In this document: piece by piece, positions 27,590 to 35,858 of the stretch
How the letters are laid out: each line of letters opens with the position of its first letter
Position numbering within the stretch: position 1 is the first letter of the stretch
Source: Cyclobacterium lianum
GTDB lineage: Bacteria; Bacteroidota; Bacteroidia; Cytophagales; Cyclobacteriaceae
Assembly (NCBI RefSeq): GCF_900143075.1
Contig: NZ_FRCY01000017.1
Span: 62,001-126,000 of the forward strand
Reading direction: 5' to 3'
Length of the DNA stretch: 64,000 nucleotides
Program-made: the position numbers and the translations under genes
The notes under the pieces: model-generated
What the model was told of the DNA's origin: nothing
What the model saw: only the letters and a program-made list of their open reading frames with translations
The model's database searches: none

Positions 27590-28504
27590 TCAACCAGCCA
27601 ATCCCGCTCCGCGCAGTGCTGATTTTACATTACCAAGGAACTTGCTGACCTTTTCAAAAGGATCTCCAGGACCCAGCGTTTCTATAGGCAAATAACCCTG
27701 GTAATCACTTTTCCGGATAATGGCCATCAGCCGCTCCAGGTCAACGGCTCTCTGGCTACCGAAATGATTTACATTTTCTTTTATCTGCCAGTTAACAGCA
27801 TATTGAATATTTTTGCTGATCTCCGAATAAGGGTCATGCTGGGAATAACTCCCGATATCCAGCACCAGGCCAAACCATTCTTCCCCTACTCCCTCCATAA
27901 TATAATCTACCTGTTCCGCAGTTTGTACAAATTCGTTGTGGTTTTGCAGGGCTACGATCACACCATGCTCCGCAGCGTAGCGGGCGCATTCCCGGCAAGA
28001 CGCAATCACCAGTTCTGCCTTTTCTTCCCAACGCTCCCCATCTTTCAGACTTGGACCGGCAAATACCCTCAGGACCGGAGCGCCTAATTTGGCTGCGGCT
28101 ACTACCCAACGCTTGACCAAATCAATCTCCCGCATCCGAAGCGTACGGTCTGTCAGCGTAAAATCATTCCTTACCCCGGTACCGCTGATGTGTAAGCCCC
28201 GGTGATGGGCCATTTTCCTGATACCAAACAGCACCTGGTCTGCCGGAACCTCCGGATAATCAGGAATGTAGTAGGCCGTAAGATCCACTGCCGCAAATCC
28301 CTCCCCGGCGCAGTAGTCAAACAGTTGCTCTAAGGACAATGAACCGGAACGGAGCGCCGCATTAAAAGAGTAGGCATTGAGGCTTAACTTCAGGTTTTTG
28401 GCAGCAATGGCTGTCATTTCGGGCCGGAAAAATGGATACACAAAAGGAATTCCTGCCAATTGAATTCCTTTCCTGATAAATCCTCTTCTGTTGATTAAAA
28501 TCAT
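27590..28504 (-). CDS. TIM-barrel sugar isomerase/epimerase-like protein with Tat-type N-terminus
   Basis: The N-terminus NRRGFIRKG followed by a hydrophobic stretch is a twin-arginine signal, so the mature enzyme is probably periplasmic. The barrel belongs to the xylose-isomerase-like/AP endonuclease 2 family: AVDLTAYYIP, VIVALQNHNEF (metal-binding histidine region), GLVLDIGSYS and a C-terminal LPIETLGPGDP supply the usual acidic and histidine positions. It is only distantly similar to the Tat-type relative at 14251-15126. It is divergent from uxaC, with the third operator copy between them, so both may be controlled together. Isomerase, epimerase or keto-sugar lyase activity are all possible. 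Confidence 0.82.
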   Translation of the reverse strand: MILINRRGFIRKGIQLAGIPFVYPFFRPEMTAIAAKNLKLSLNAYSFNAALRSGSLSLEQLFDYCAGEGFAAVDLTAYYIPDYPEVPADQVLFGIRKMAHHRGLHISGTGVRNDFTLTDRTLRMREIDLVKRWVVAAAKLGAPVLRVFAGPSLKDGERWEEKAELVIASCRECARYAAEHGVIVALQNHNEFVQTAEQVDYIMEGVGEEWFGLVLDIGSYSQHDPYSEISKNIQYAVNWQIKENVNHFGSQRAVDLERLMAIIRKSDYQGYLPIETLGPGDPFEKVSKFLGNVKSALRGAGLAG

Positions 28505-28657
28505 ATTTTCCTGGTCTGGCTACTGACTTGTTTAAATTCCGTAAAATTGATAGTAAATAAATACCCTTTTGTCTATTTCCGATATTTATCTACCTGTATT
28601 TAGGAAATTTAACTTATAAAAATAAGAAAAAGTAGCATTACGTAAAATTTTAAATTA

Positions 28658-28675
28658 ATTTGTGCAATCGATTGC
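28658..28675. promoter_or_regulatory. Operator-like palindrome, copy 3
   Basis: ATTTGTGCAATCGATTGC differs from copies 1 and 2 at two flanking bases and extends the palindrome to GCAATCGATTGC. It lies 73 bases ahead of uxaC and between uxaC and the divergent TIM-barrel gene. Confidence 0.78.
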
Positions 28676-28748
28676 TTAAATGCCTTGTTTGTTGGTTTAA
28701 AAGCAAATTAATCTTTATACTTACTGCGATTAAAAAAGTCTAGATAAA

Positions 28749-30182
28749 ATGGAGAACATATTAAATGCTACTAAAAGCACCTTTTTGACCGATGATTTTC
28801 TTTTAAAAAGTGATTTTGCGAGAAAACTCTATCACGATCATGCCAAAAAGATGCCCATCATCGACTATCACTGTCACCTGTCCCCACAGGATATCGCCAC
28901 CGACCGGCAGTTTGAAAACATCACTTCCATTTGGCTGGAGGGAGATCATTACAAATGGAGGGCCATGCGCACCCTCGGTGTAAATGAAAAATACATCACG
29001 GGAGAGGCTTCCGACAAGAAAAAATTTGAAGTCTGGGCAAAATCTGTTCCTCATACCATGCGTAATCCCCTGTATCACTGGACACATCTTGAGCTGTTGC
29101 GATACTTTGGAGTAGATCAGTTGCTGAACGAAAGCTCGGCAGACCAGGTCTATGAGACCAGTACCGGATTATTACAGGAATCGGATTATAGTACCAGAGG
29201 CTTGCTTGAAAAAATGAACGTAGAGGTTGTCTGTACCACAGATGATCCCATAGACTCCTTGAAATACCACCAAAGCGCCAAAAAACAAAACCTGGCGCTT
29301 AAGCTATTGCCCGCTTTCCGGCCGGACAAGGCCTATGCTGTAGAAAATCCAAAAAGCTACCAATTGTATCTGGATAAACTGGCCCAGGTTTCCGGGATTG
29401 AAATCAATAAATACGATGACCTGCTGGCTGCATTGGAAAACCGCGTGGCTTATTTCCATGAAAATGGTGGCCGGCTGGCCGACCATGGCCTGGAGCAAAT
29501 GTATTTCTTTGATGAAAACAAATACGACATCTCGAGCCTTTTTTCCAGCGTACTGGGCGGCAAAGTGCCCCAGCCAGAGGAGGCAAAGTTCTTTAAATTC
29601 ATGACCCTCACTGCACTAAGCAAAATGTACCATGCCAAAGGCTGGACACAGCAATATCACCTGGGGGCATTGCGAAATAATAACCAGCGGATGCTGAAGC
29701 AACTGGGCCCCGATACTGGATTTGATTCCATTGGTGATTTCCCCCAAAGTGTAGCCCTCTCCAGCTACCTGAACAATCTGGACAGCAGCGATCAGCTCGC
29801 CAAAACCATATTGTATAACCTGAATCCTGCAGACAACGAAGTAATGGCGACCATGGTCGGAAATTTTAACGATGGCTCTGTAAAGGGAAAAGTACAGTTT
29901 GGCTCCGGATGGTGGTTTCTGGACCAGAAAGATGGCATGGAGAAACAAATGAACACACTGTCAAACATGGGCATATTGAGTTGTTTTGTGGGCATGCTGA
30001 CAGACAGCCGGAGTTTTCTTTCTTTCCCGAGGCATGAATATTTCCGGCGGATCCTGTGCAACCTAATCGGTCAGGACGTGACCAACGGAGAACTCCCCGC
30101 AGATGAAAGATGGCTGGGACAAATGGTAGAAGATATCTGCTACAATAATGCCCGCGAGTATTTTGGATTTTACGAAGTCTGA
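28749..30182 (+). CDS. uxaC: Glucuronate isomerase
   Basis: This cytoplasmic enzyme converts D-glucuronate to D-fructuronate (and galacturonate to tagaturonate), the first step of hexuronate catabolism. The signature PIIDYHCHLSPQDIA at about 36-49 carries the metal-binding histidines, and the conserved WKAMR-like (here WRAMR), TTDDP and FGSGWWF(L)DQKDGM segments are present. The 477-residue length is standard. No uxuAB, kdgK or kdgA genes follow, so the rest of the pathway is elsewhere. Operator copy 3 upstream suggests uronate- or sugar-responsive control. It ends at a strong terminator. Confidence 0.95.
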   Translation: MENILNATKSTFLTDDFLLKSDFARKLYHDHAKKMPIIDYHCHLSPQDIATDRQFENITSIWLEGDHYKWRAMRTLGVNEKYITGEASDKKKFEVWAKSVPHTMRNPLYHWTHLELLRYFGVDQLLNESSADQVYETSTGLLQESDYSTRGLLEKMNVEVVCTTDDPIDSLKYHQSAKKQNLALKLLPAFRPDKAYAVENPKSYQLYLDKLAQVSGIEINKYDDLLAALENRVAYFHENGGRLADHGLEQMYFFDENKYDISSLFSSVLGGKVPQPEEAKFFKFMTLTALSKMYHAKGWTQQYHLGALRNNNQRMLKQLGPDTGFDSIGDFPQSVALSSYLNNLDSSDQLAKTILYNLNPADNEVMATMVGNFNDGSVKGKVQFGSGWWFLDQKDGMEKQMNTLSNMGILSCFVGMLTDSRSFLSFPRHEYFRRILCNLIGQDVTNGELPADERWLGQMVEDICYNNAREYFGFYEV

Positions 30183-30216
30183 AGCCGGTAGATTTTCCTC
30201 TTAGGCAGACTCATAG

Positions 30217-30247
30217 AAAATGCCCCACCCGGTCAGCGGGGCATTTT
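30217..30247. terminator. Rho-independent terminator after uxaC
   Basis: AAAATGCCCC and GGGGCATTTT form a perfect 10-base stem with an 11-base loop. T-rich sequence follows, and the lead-in As would serve the converging fucP-like gene. Confidence 0.9.
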
Positions 30248-30314
30248 ATTTGTATTTTTTTCTGGCTCAATCGCTTGAATAATACCGGGCCAGCAATAGC
30301 AGGACCTGGGCGAC

Positions 30315-31619
30315 CTAAAGGGCCATGGTCTTTTCTTTTGATTCCGGTTTATGAAAGTAGTGAGATATTCCGAAATACATCACCACCGCAAAACAGATCA
30401 TGGGAACATAATAGGAAAGGTGGATATTGCCGCTGATATCAGAAACCTGACCCTGGGCTGCGGTGATCAATGCCCCGCCAAGTATGGCCATGATCAGTCC
30501 CGATCCACCCAGCTTGGTATCGTTACCCAGGTTTTCTGCAGCAAGGCCATAGATGGTAGGAAACATCAGCGACATGCAAACCGAGATTAAAACCAGCGCA
30601 ATCACAGCCAGCATACCACTGGCATAGATGACCACAAAGCTCAGCAAAATGGCCACAAAAGCGGACAACGCCAGCAACAGCGAAGGCTTGAAAAATTTCA
30701 TCAAAGCGGTAAAGAGGAATCTGCTAAGTGCAAAAAGGACCAGGGATGCCAGGTAATAGTCCGAAGCATCACTTTCCATCATATCCAGCTCTGCCATCAC
30801 ATACCTGATGGTAAACGACCAGACACCGATCTGAGCACCGACATAAAAAAACTGGGCCATCACACCTCTTACATAGTTTTTGTTTTTGGACAATCTCCTG
30901 AATCCGGCAATAATCCCGTCCTTTTCCACGATCTCAGAGGCCACCGGCATCCGCACTACTTTGATTACAAACCAGACAAAAATCAGGAATAGTGCCACTC
31001 CCACATAGGTACTTACCACTCCGGCCAGTTCCTCGGCCTGGATGGCTTTGAGTTGCTCCGGATTCATGTTGACCCGGTCGGCGGCTTCGGCTGTATTCAG
31101 TTGGGACAAAATAAAAACCTTGCTCAGAAATACGCCCAGAACCGATCCGATGGGGTTGAATGACTGCGCCAGATTAAGCCGCTGGGTGGCCGTTTCGGGA
31201 GGGCCAATTACCAAAATGTACGGGTTTGCGGCCGTTTCCAATATGGACAATCCTCCTGCAAGGACATAGAGCGCCAAAAGGAAAAAGCCATAGGACATCA
31301 TCATGCCTGCGGGATAAAACAAAAGCGAGCCTATTGCAAATAATCCCAGCCCCAGCAGAATGCCGGATTTGTACGTATACTTTCTGATAAATATCGCAGC
31401 CGGCAGTGCCAGACAAAAGTAAGATCCATAAAAGGCCAGTTGGATCCAGGAAGTCTGGAAATCCGTCATACTCATGATCCGTTTAAATGCCGCCAGGAGG
31501 GTATCTGTCATGTTGTGGGCCACGCCCCAAAGCATGAATAAGGTCGTGAGTAAAAGAAAAGGCCAAAAGTTCTTCCTGGAAATCAATTCGGCCCTGGGTG
31601 GTGCTGGCTGCTGATTCAT
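30315..31619 (-). CDS. FHS-family sugar MFS transporter (FucP-like)
   Basis: The 434-residue protein has 12 predicted membrane helices. The N-terminal FLWGVAHNMTDTL-type sequence (here FMLWGVAHNMTDTLLAAF), the GSYFCLALPAA segment and the LSILETAANPYILVIGP motif are hallmarks of the fucose:H+ symporter (FHS) family. Members import fucose, glucose/galactose or N-acetylglucosamine. The neighbouring aldo-keto reductase upstream in the same operon resembles fucose/aldose dehydrogenases, so a deoxy-sugar or uronate substrate is plausible but unproven. Confidence 0.9.
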   Translation of the reverse strand: MNQQPAPPRAELISRKNFWPFLLLTTLFMLWGVAHNMTDTLLAAFKRIMSMTDFQTSWIQLAFYGSYFCLALPAAIFIRKYTYKSGILLGLGLFAIGSLLFYPAGMMMSYGFFLLALYVLAGGLSILETAANPYILVIGPPETATQRLNLAQSFNPIGSVLGVFLSKVFILSQLNTAEAADRVNMNPEQLKAIQAEELAGVVSTYVGVALFLIFVWFVIKVVRMPVASEIVEKDGIIAGFRRLSKNKNYVRGVMAQFFYVGAQIGVWSFTIRYVMAELDMMESDASDYYLASLVLFALSRFLFTALMKFFKPSLLLALSAFVAILLSFVVIYASGMLAVIALVLISVCMSLMFPTIYGLAAENLGNDTKLGGSGLIMAILGGALITAAQGQVSDISGNIHLSYYVPMICFAVVMYFGISHYFHKPESKEKTMAL

Positions 31620-31645
31620 GGGTTTTGTGTCATTGATTATTGAAA

Positions 31646-32686
31646 TTAAATAAATGCCAATCGGGAAATTAGGGATTTATCTTTTAACTCCTCCCAAAAT
31701 GCCTTGGGAATTTTTTCTTCGGCGGCCTGAAGGTTTTTCCGGATCAAATCAGGCTTGGAAATGCTAAGGGCAAGGCTGCAGACGCCCGGTACGGAGAGCG
31801 CAAACTGTATGCAGGCATGAAAAGGCGCTATGTCATGCCTTTTGCATGTGCCAAAAAATTGCTCCCGCCATTCGTACTTTTTCTGTCCTTCGGGGCTTTT
31901 CGAATCTATTTTTTTGTAGTCAAAATGGTCTTCTCCCACCAAAAATCCAGACTGAAAAATGGCTGCATTGATGATACCTACCTGGTGGCTGCGCAGCATG
32001 GCAACAAAGTCCAGCAGATCCGGTGGATGAGAGATTATGGTAAGGCTATTGGCCAACATCACATAATCCAGCGGAAGCGGAACCTCCGCATAAATCTTCC
32101 GGATGACGGTCCAGTCCTTCGCTCCAACGCCGATTCCCTTTACCTTACCCTGCTCCTTGAGCCGGCTAAGTGCTGTAAATGCGGCTTTAACCTGCTGCCA
32201 ACGGTCTGCCCTCTCCTGTTCATCGCTTGCTGCTGCCAAAAATTCATCCGGATCATGAAGAGAGACCAATTGAGGCCTGTATCCCTGAAGTAGCGCATTG
32301 TCCTTTTCAAAACATTGCAGAATACCCTTCTCACTTATTTGTTGTACCGCATCGTGCCGGAGTCCTTTCCAAACACCCGGTTCGAAGGTGGGCTCGGGGC
32401 TTTTTAGTGCCACACGCATCCATCCCAATTTGTTCGTTATGATCACCTGATCTCTGGAAATGTCGGATTCTGCCAAAAACTCTCCAAGTACCTCCAGGGC
32501 AAGGCCGGCCCCATATTTACCTGCCGTATCAAATACGGTATGTGGCGCTGTTTGCCGGAATATTTCCCTCAGTATGGCTTTTTTTTCTGCTTTTGGATAG
32601 GCACGGAAAAGATTGCCCAGGGCACTAGTCCCGAAAATGATCGGAGGAAATTTTAAACCTGTACGGCCCAGCGTCTTTACTTGCAT
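31646..32686 (-). CDS. Aldo/keto reductase, D-threo-aldose 1-dehydrogenase-like
   Basis: The protein has the aldo-keto reductase barrel with LGRTGLKFPPIIFGTSALGN at the N-terminus, the catalytic Asp and Tyr in FDTAGKYGAG (about 52-61), Lys in ITNKLGW and His in VSLHDPD. Its 346 residues and Gly-Lys-Tyr variant of the D-x4-Y motif resemble L-fucose/D-threo-aldose 1-dehydrogenases. It would oxidise a sugar to its lactone with NAD(P). It lies 26 bases upstream of the FucP-like gene, so import and oxidation of the same sugar is the natural reading. Confidence 0.87.
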   Translation of the reverse strand: MQVKTLGRTGLKFPPIIFGTSALGNLFRAYPKAEKKAILREIFRQTAPHTVFDTAGKYGAGLALEVLGEFLAESDISRDQVIITNKLGWMRVALKSPEPTFEPGVWKGLRHDAVQQISEKGILQCFEKDNALLQGYRPQLVSLHDPDEFLAAASDEQERADRWQQVKAAFTALSRLKEQGKVKGIGVGAKDWTVIRKIYAEVPLPLDYVMLANSLTIISHPPDLLDFVAMLRSHQVGIINAAIFQSGFLVGEDHFDYKKIDSKSPEGQKKYEWREQFFGTCKRHDIAPFHACIQFALSVPGVCSLALSISKPDLIRKNLQAAEEKIPKAFWEELKDKSLISRLAFI

Positions 32687-32714
32687 CTGTTGCTCATTTC
32701 GATCCCTCTGCCGG

Positions 32715-33668
32715 TCACTTACTTTTCACACCAAAGTGACGGTCCCTTTCAAAAGTCTCCAGGTGGCGGTGCTTTTTGGATTCGTATATGTCTGAAATGG
32801 TGATCAAAATACCCGTTTCCTCCACAGCTCCAAATTCGTAATTCATGGCAGTGCCAAATGTCTTCATGGTTGAAGACAGATTCATGTAGGTATTGATAAG
32901 GGGTGGAATATTCTCTCCCAGCGACCTCACAGTTGTATTGAGCAGCTTATATCCCTCTTTGTAACTGAGTCCGTCAAAAAATCCACGGAAGTTACTCTCT
33001 TCTGTTTTGTATCCCAGAGGGTCTATAGGAAGGATAAGTGCATCCTTATCCGGAAAATAATGGTTCATGAAATAGATCAGCAAATCCCTGGCCCTGGCCT
33101 GGTAGTGGGGGTACATGGTGACCTTTCCGAAAAGGTATTTGACATCCGGGTTGAGCATGACCACAGCGCCCAGACCGTCCCACAGATTATCCAGTGAGAA
33201 AATTCCTTTTCGGTTATCCACGCTTGGCTGATACTTGGGCTGGACAAAGGATCTGCCCAGCTCTATGGTGTGGGGCAGGTAATCTTTAATGAAGCGATCT
33301 GAAAACCTGAACAGGTGGGCAGTAGACAAATTAACGGAACCATTCCTCGAAAGCCCAGCATCTGCACATTTGATCAAGCGGTAACCAGCAATGATCTCCT
33401 TATCTTCCGGATTCCAGGCGATTAGCTGCTCGTAGCAATTCTGGCAGGTATCGTTATCGTCAATGTCCAGGGCAAGACCTGTACCCCCGCCCGCTGCCCT
33501 GAAGGATACTTCCCGCAGTCTGCCTATTTCCCTGACTACATTGGGTGCATTGTGGTGATTGACCAGATAAATCTCATTTTCTCCATTGTTTACATATCTT
33601 AAAAACCGCTCTGGCGTCAATTCACTCTGTATAACCTCCCGGTCGATCGGGTTGATAATATCTTGCAT
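32715..33668 (-). CDS. glsB: GNAT N-acyltransferase, OlsB/GlsB-like (glycine lipid synthesis)
   Basis: The N-terminal half matches the OlsB-type acyltransferase family: REIGRLREVSFRAAGGGTG followed by LDIDDNDTC and a strand IAGYRLIKC, then LGRSFVQP. In Bacteroides the homologous GlsB attaches a 3-hydroxy fatty acid from ACP to glycine to make lyso-glycine lipid. It would act in the cytoplasm or at the inner membrane. The gene starts five bases after the PlsC-like gene, the same pairing as GlsB/GlsA, which strengthens the call. Whether glycine or ornithine is the acceptor is not decided by sequence. Confidence 0.8.
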   Translation of the reverse strand: MQDIINPIDREVIQSELTPERFLRYVNNGENEIYLVNHHNAPNVVREIGRLREVSFRAAGGGTGLALDIDDNDTCQNCYEQLIAWNPEDKEIIAGYRLIKCADAGLSRNGSVNLSTAHLFRFSDRFIKDYLPHTIELGRSFVQPKYQPSVDNRKGIFSLDNLWDGLGAVVMLNPDVKYLFGKVTMYPHYQARARDLLIYFMNHYFPDKDALILPIDPLGYKTEESNFRGFFDGLSYKEGYKLLNTTVRSLGENIPPLINTYMNLSSTMKTFGTAMNYEFGAVEETGILITISDIYESKKHRHLETFERDRHFGVKSK

Positions 33669-33673
33669 AAATC

Positions 33674-34522
33674 CTACTTGTCTTGGACAATCCTGTAAAC
33701 TATTTCTTTGACCTCTTCTGCCCAGTATTTGTCCGTTTTGGAGGCATCAAAATACTTGTAAGAAATCAGTTTTCCTATGTGCACTACAATTTTTTTGTTT
33801 TTTTGACCGAACATTTCATCCGCCAAATAAAACATTTCAATATTGGCTTTCACACCGATTTTTTTTCTAATGTGTGCCAAATTATAAAAAAAGGATGAGT
33901 TTCTCCCTTCTATGTAAATCGGCACTACATCTTTTTTATATTTTTTTGCCTTGTTGATGAAACTCTTTTTCCATTCCAAATCCCGGATTCCCTCCTCCTG
34001 CTTTCTGGATACCAGGCCGGCAGGAAATACAATGATGCCATTTTCGGATGCATAAGTCTCCTCTATGACTTCAGCACCCCGCTTTCCATGCGTGCCATGT
34101 TTGTTTACCGGCACAAAAAGTCTACCGAAATGAGGAATATGCATCAACACATCGTTGACAAGGAACCTGAGATCCTTTCTGTATTTGCCCAAAACATGCA
34201 TGAGCACCACGCCATCCAATCCTCCAAGCGGATGATTGGATGCAAAAATCACACTTCTGTCTACAGGAATATTTTCGGCGCCTTTTACTTCGATATCGGC
34301 ACCAAACTCCTTTACCAGGGCATTGACGAAGTCCAGTTCCTTCAGATCACCATGTTTGGCCATGATCTGGTTTATTTCGGCTTCATGCACGATCCTTTTT
34401 ATATAGTTCAGCACAAAGCCTGGCATCCATTTCATCAATTCAGGATTCTTTTCCTGAATCACTTTCCTGATATCAATAAATTTTTTGTCTTCCACTCCGG
34501 ATAATCTTGCGATTGGACCCAT
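33674..34522 (-). CDS. glsA: PlsC-type O-acyltransferase, GlsA/OlsA-like
   Basis: The acyltransferase block reads FASNHPLGGLDG at 93-104, giving H97 and D103, one residue further apart than the classical H-x4-D. A second block, GIIVFPAGLVSR, is the equivalent of the FPEG motif with Ala in place of Glu. The family makes the second, ester-linked acylation, here presumably of the lyso-glycine lipid formed by the downstream GlsB-like enzyme. The length of 282 residues and close spacing to glsB fit an operon. The spacing variant appears characteristic of this subgroup rather than damage, which is inference. Confidence 0.78.
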   Translation of the reverse strand: MGPIARLSGVEDKKFIDIRKVIQEKNPELMKWMPGFVLNYIKRIVHEAEINQIMAKHGDLKELDFVNALVKEFGADIEVKGAENIPVDRSVIFASNHPLGGLDGVVLMHVLGKYRKDLRFLVNDVLMHIPHFGRLFVPVNKHGTHGKRGAEVIEETYASENGIIVFPAGLVSRKQEEGIRDLEWKKSFINKAKKYKKDVVPIYIEGRNSSFFYNLAHIRKKIGVKANIEMFYLADEMFGQKNKKIVVHIGKLISYKYFDASKTDKYWAEEVKEIVYRIVQDK

Positions 34523-34939
34523 GCAGGCTTACTGAATTTTGTATGCCCCTGAACCACAACCCTGTAAATTTTTACTATCAAATGATAAATTAACCACCAT
34601 CAGCCTGGCAGCTTTTTTTCTAAACAAAAATAGGGAAAATTAATTGATTGCGTTTCAAAATGCCAGCTAACCTGCTGCATTTCGGCCATGAAAACCCAAT
34701 CAGCATGCAGGCAAAGAGCATCCTGAGCCTGATCCTTTGACATCTGTTTGCCAACGGCATCCCCCTATCTTTGCTGTACTTCAGGCAATCGCATGCGTCT
34801 TTGCGGCCGAAGTCCGGCAAATAGCAAACAACAGTACCGGAAAGGTATTGCGAGAAAGGCAAACCTAAAATATCTGCAAGCACAAGTGAACAATCGACCT
34901 ACAGGGGGCGTTGTCTTTATTTACCAAACCCTCACCAGC
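34523..34939. other. Divergent region between glsA and the SDR gene
   Basis: The 417-base spacer has no supported ORF; the frame running into the SDR from 34748 has no plausible protein features before 34940. A TATCTTTG box at 34766-34773 could be the plus-strand -7 element, with TTTG at 34747-34750 somewhat too close for a standard -33. Confidence 0.4.
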
Positions 34940-35764
34940 ATGAAACTCGCAATTACAGGCGCTACCTCAGGAATAGGAGCGGAAAAAGTCAAGGCCCTCG
35001 CAACGAATTTTGACCAGGTGTTTCTATTGGTCAGAAACCTCGGTAAAGCCCGGACCCTTGTTCAAAGCCTGAACATTCCGGAAAAAGACAACAAATTCAT
35101 TCCGATTCATTGTGACCTGGCGGATCTGTCTTCCGTCAAAAAAGCTGCCGATGAGATCCGCAGCCATACCGACAGCCTGGATGTGCTGATAAACAATGCA
35201 GGAGGCATATTCCCAAAAAGAATCCAGACAAAAGACCAATTGGAGCTGACATTTTCGGCCAACCACCTGGGTCACTTTCTGCTTACAAAGGAGCTGATGC
35301 CGCTCCTGACCAAAGATCAGGGTGCAAGGATCATCAATGTCAGTTCTGAAGCCCATAAAGCCGCATCGGTAAATTGGAATGACCTGCAGTTTGAAAAGGG
35401 CTACAGCTCTTTTAAAGCCTATGCCAATGCCAAACTCTTTAACATTCTTTTCACCAAGTCGCTGGCAGAGAAATACGGAGATCAAAAGATAGCAGCCTAT
35501 TCCCTGCATCCCGGTGTAGTCAATACCAACTTCGGGGAGCAAAGCAAAGGCCTGTTTAAACTACTGCTCAAGCTTTTTAAGCCCTTTATGATCAGTCCGA
35601 AAAAAGGAGCAGAAACCGGTATCTTCCTGGCCAGTACCCCAAAAGTACCTGGTGAGAATGGTGCCTATTTCAAGAAATCTAAAGTGGCAAGACCTTCCCA
35701 GACTGCCGAATCTAAAAAACTGAGGGAGCGACTCTGGGAAAGGAGCGAAAAACTGGTGGAATAG
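34940..35764 (+). CDS. Short-chain dehydrogenase/reductase
   Basis: The true start is placed at MKLAITGATSGIG, because the TGxxxGIG cofactor loop must lie a few residues from the N-terminus; the frame is open 190 bases further up without protein-like features. Other SDR elements are CDLADLSS, LINNAGG, the catalytic Ser in NVSSEAHK and YANAK (Tyr and Lys), and HPGVVNTN. At 274 residues it resembles the retinol dehydrogenase/WW-oxidoreductase-like subgroup. The substrate is unknown. A TolC-type gene begins about 95 bases downstream, and no functional link is apparent. Confidence 0.9.
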   Translation: MKLAITGATSGIGAEKVKALATNFDQVFLLVRNLGKARTLVQSLNIPEKDNKFIPIHCDLADLSSVKKAADEIRSHTDSLDVLINNAGGIFPKRIQTKDQLELTFSANHLGHFLLTKELMPLLTKDQGARIINVSSEAHKAASVNWNDLQFEKGYSSFKAYANAKLFNILFTKSLAEKYGDQKIAAYSLHPGVVNTNFGEQSKGLFKLLLKLFKPFMISPKKGAETGIFLASTPKVPGENGAYFKKSKVARPSQTAESKKLRERLWERSEKLVE

Positions 35765-35858
35765 CTCATTTAAGCTTGCTGTTTTGGTAAAATCAATTTA
35801 TTTTGAGAAATTCAGAATCTTTAACCTTCCCGATCCAACAGCCGATAAATGCTACCTG

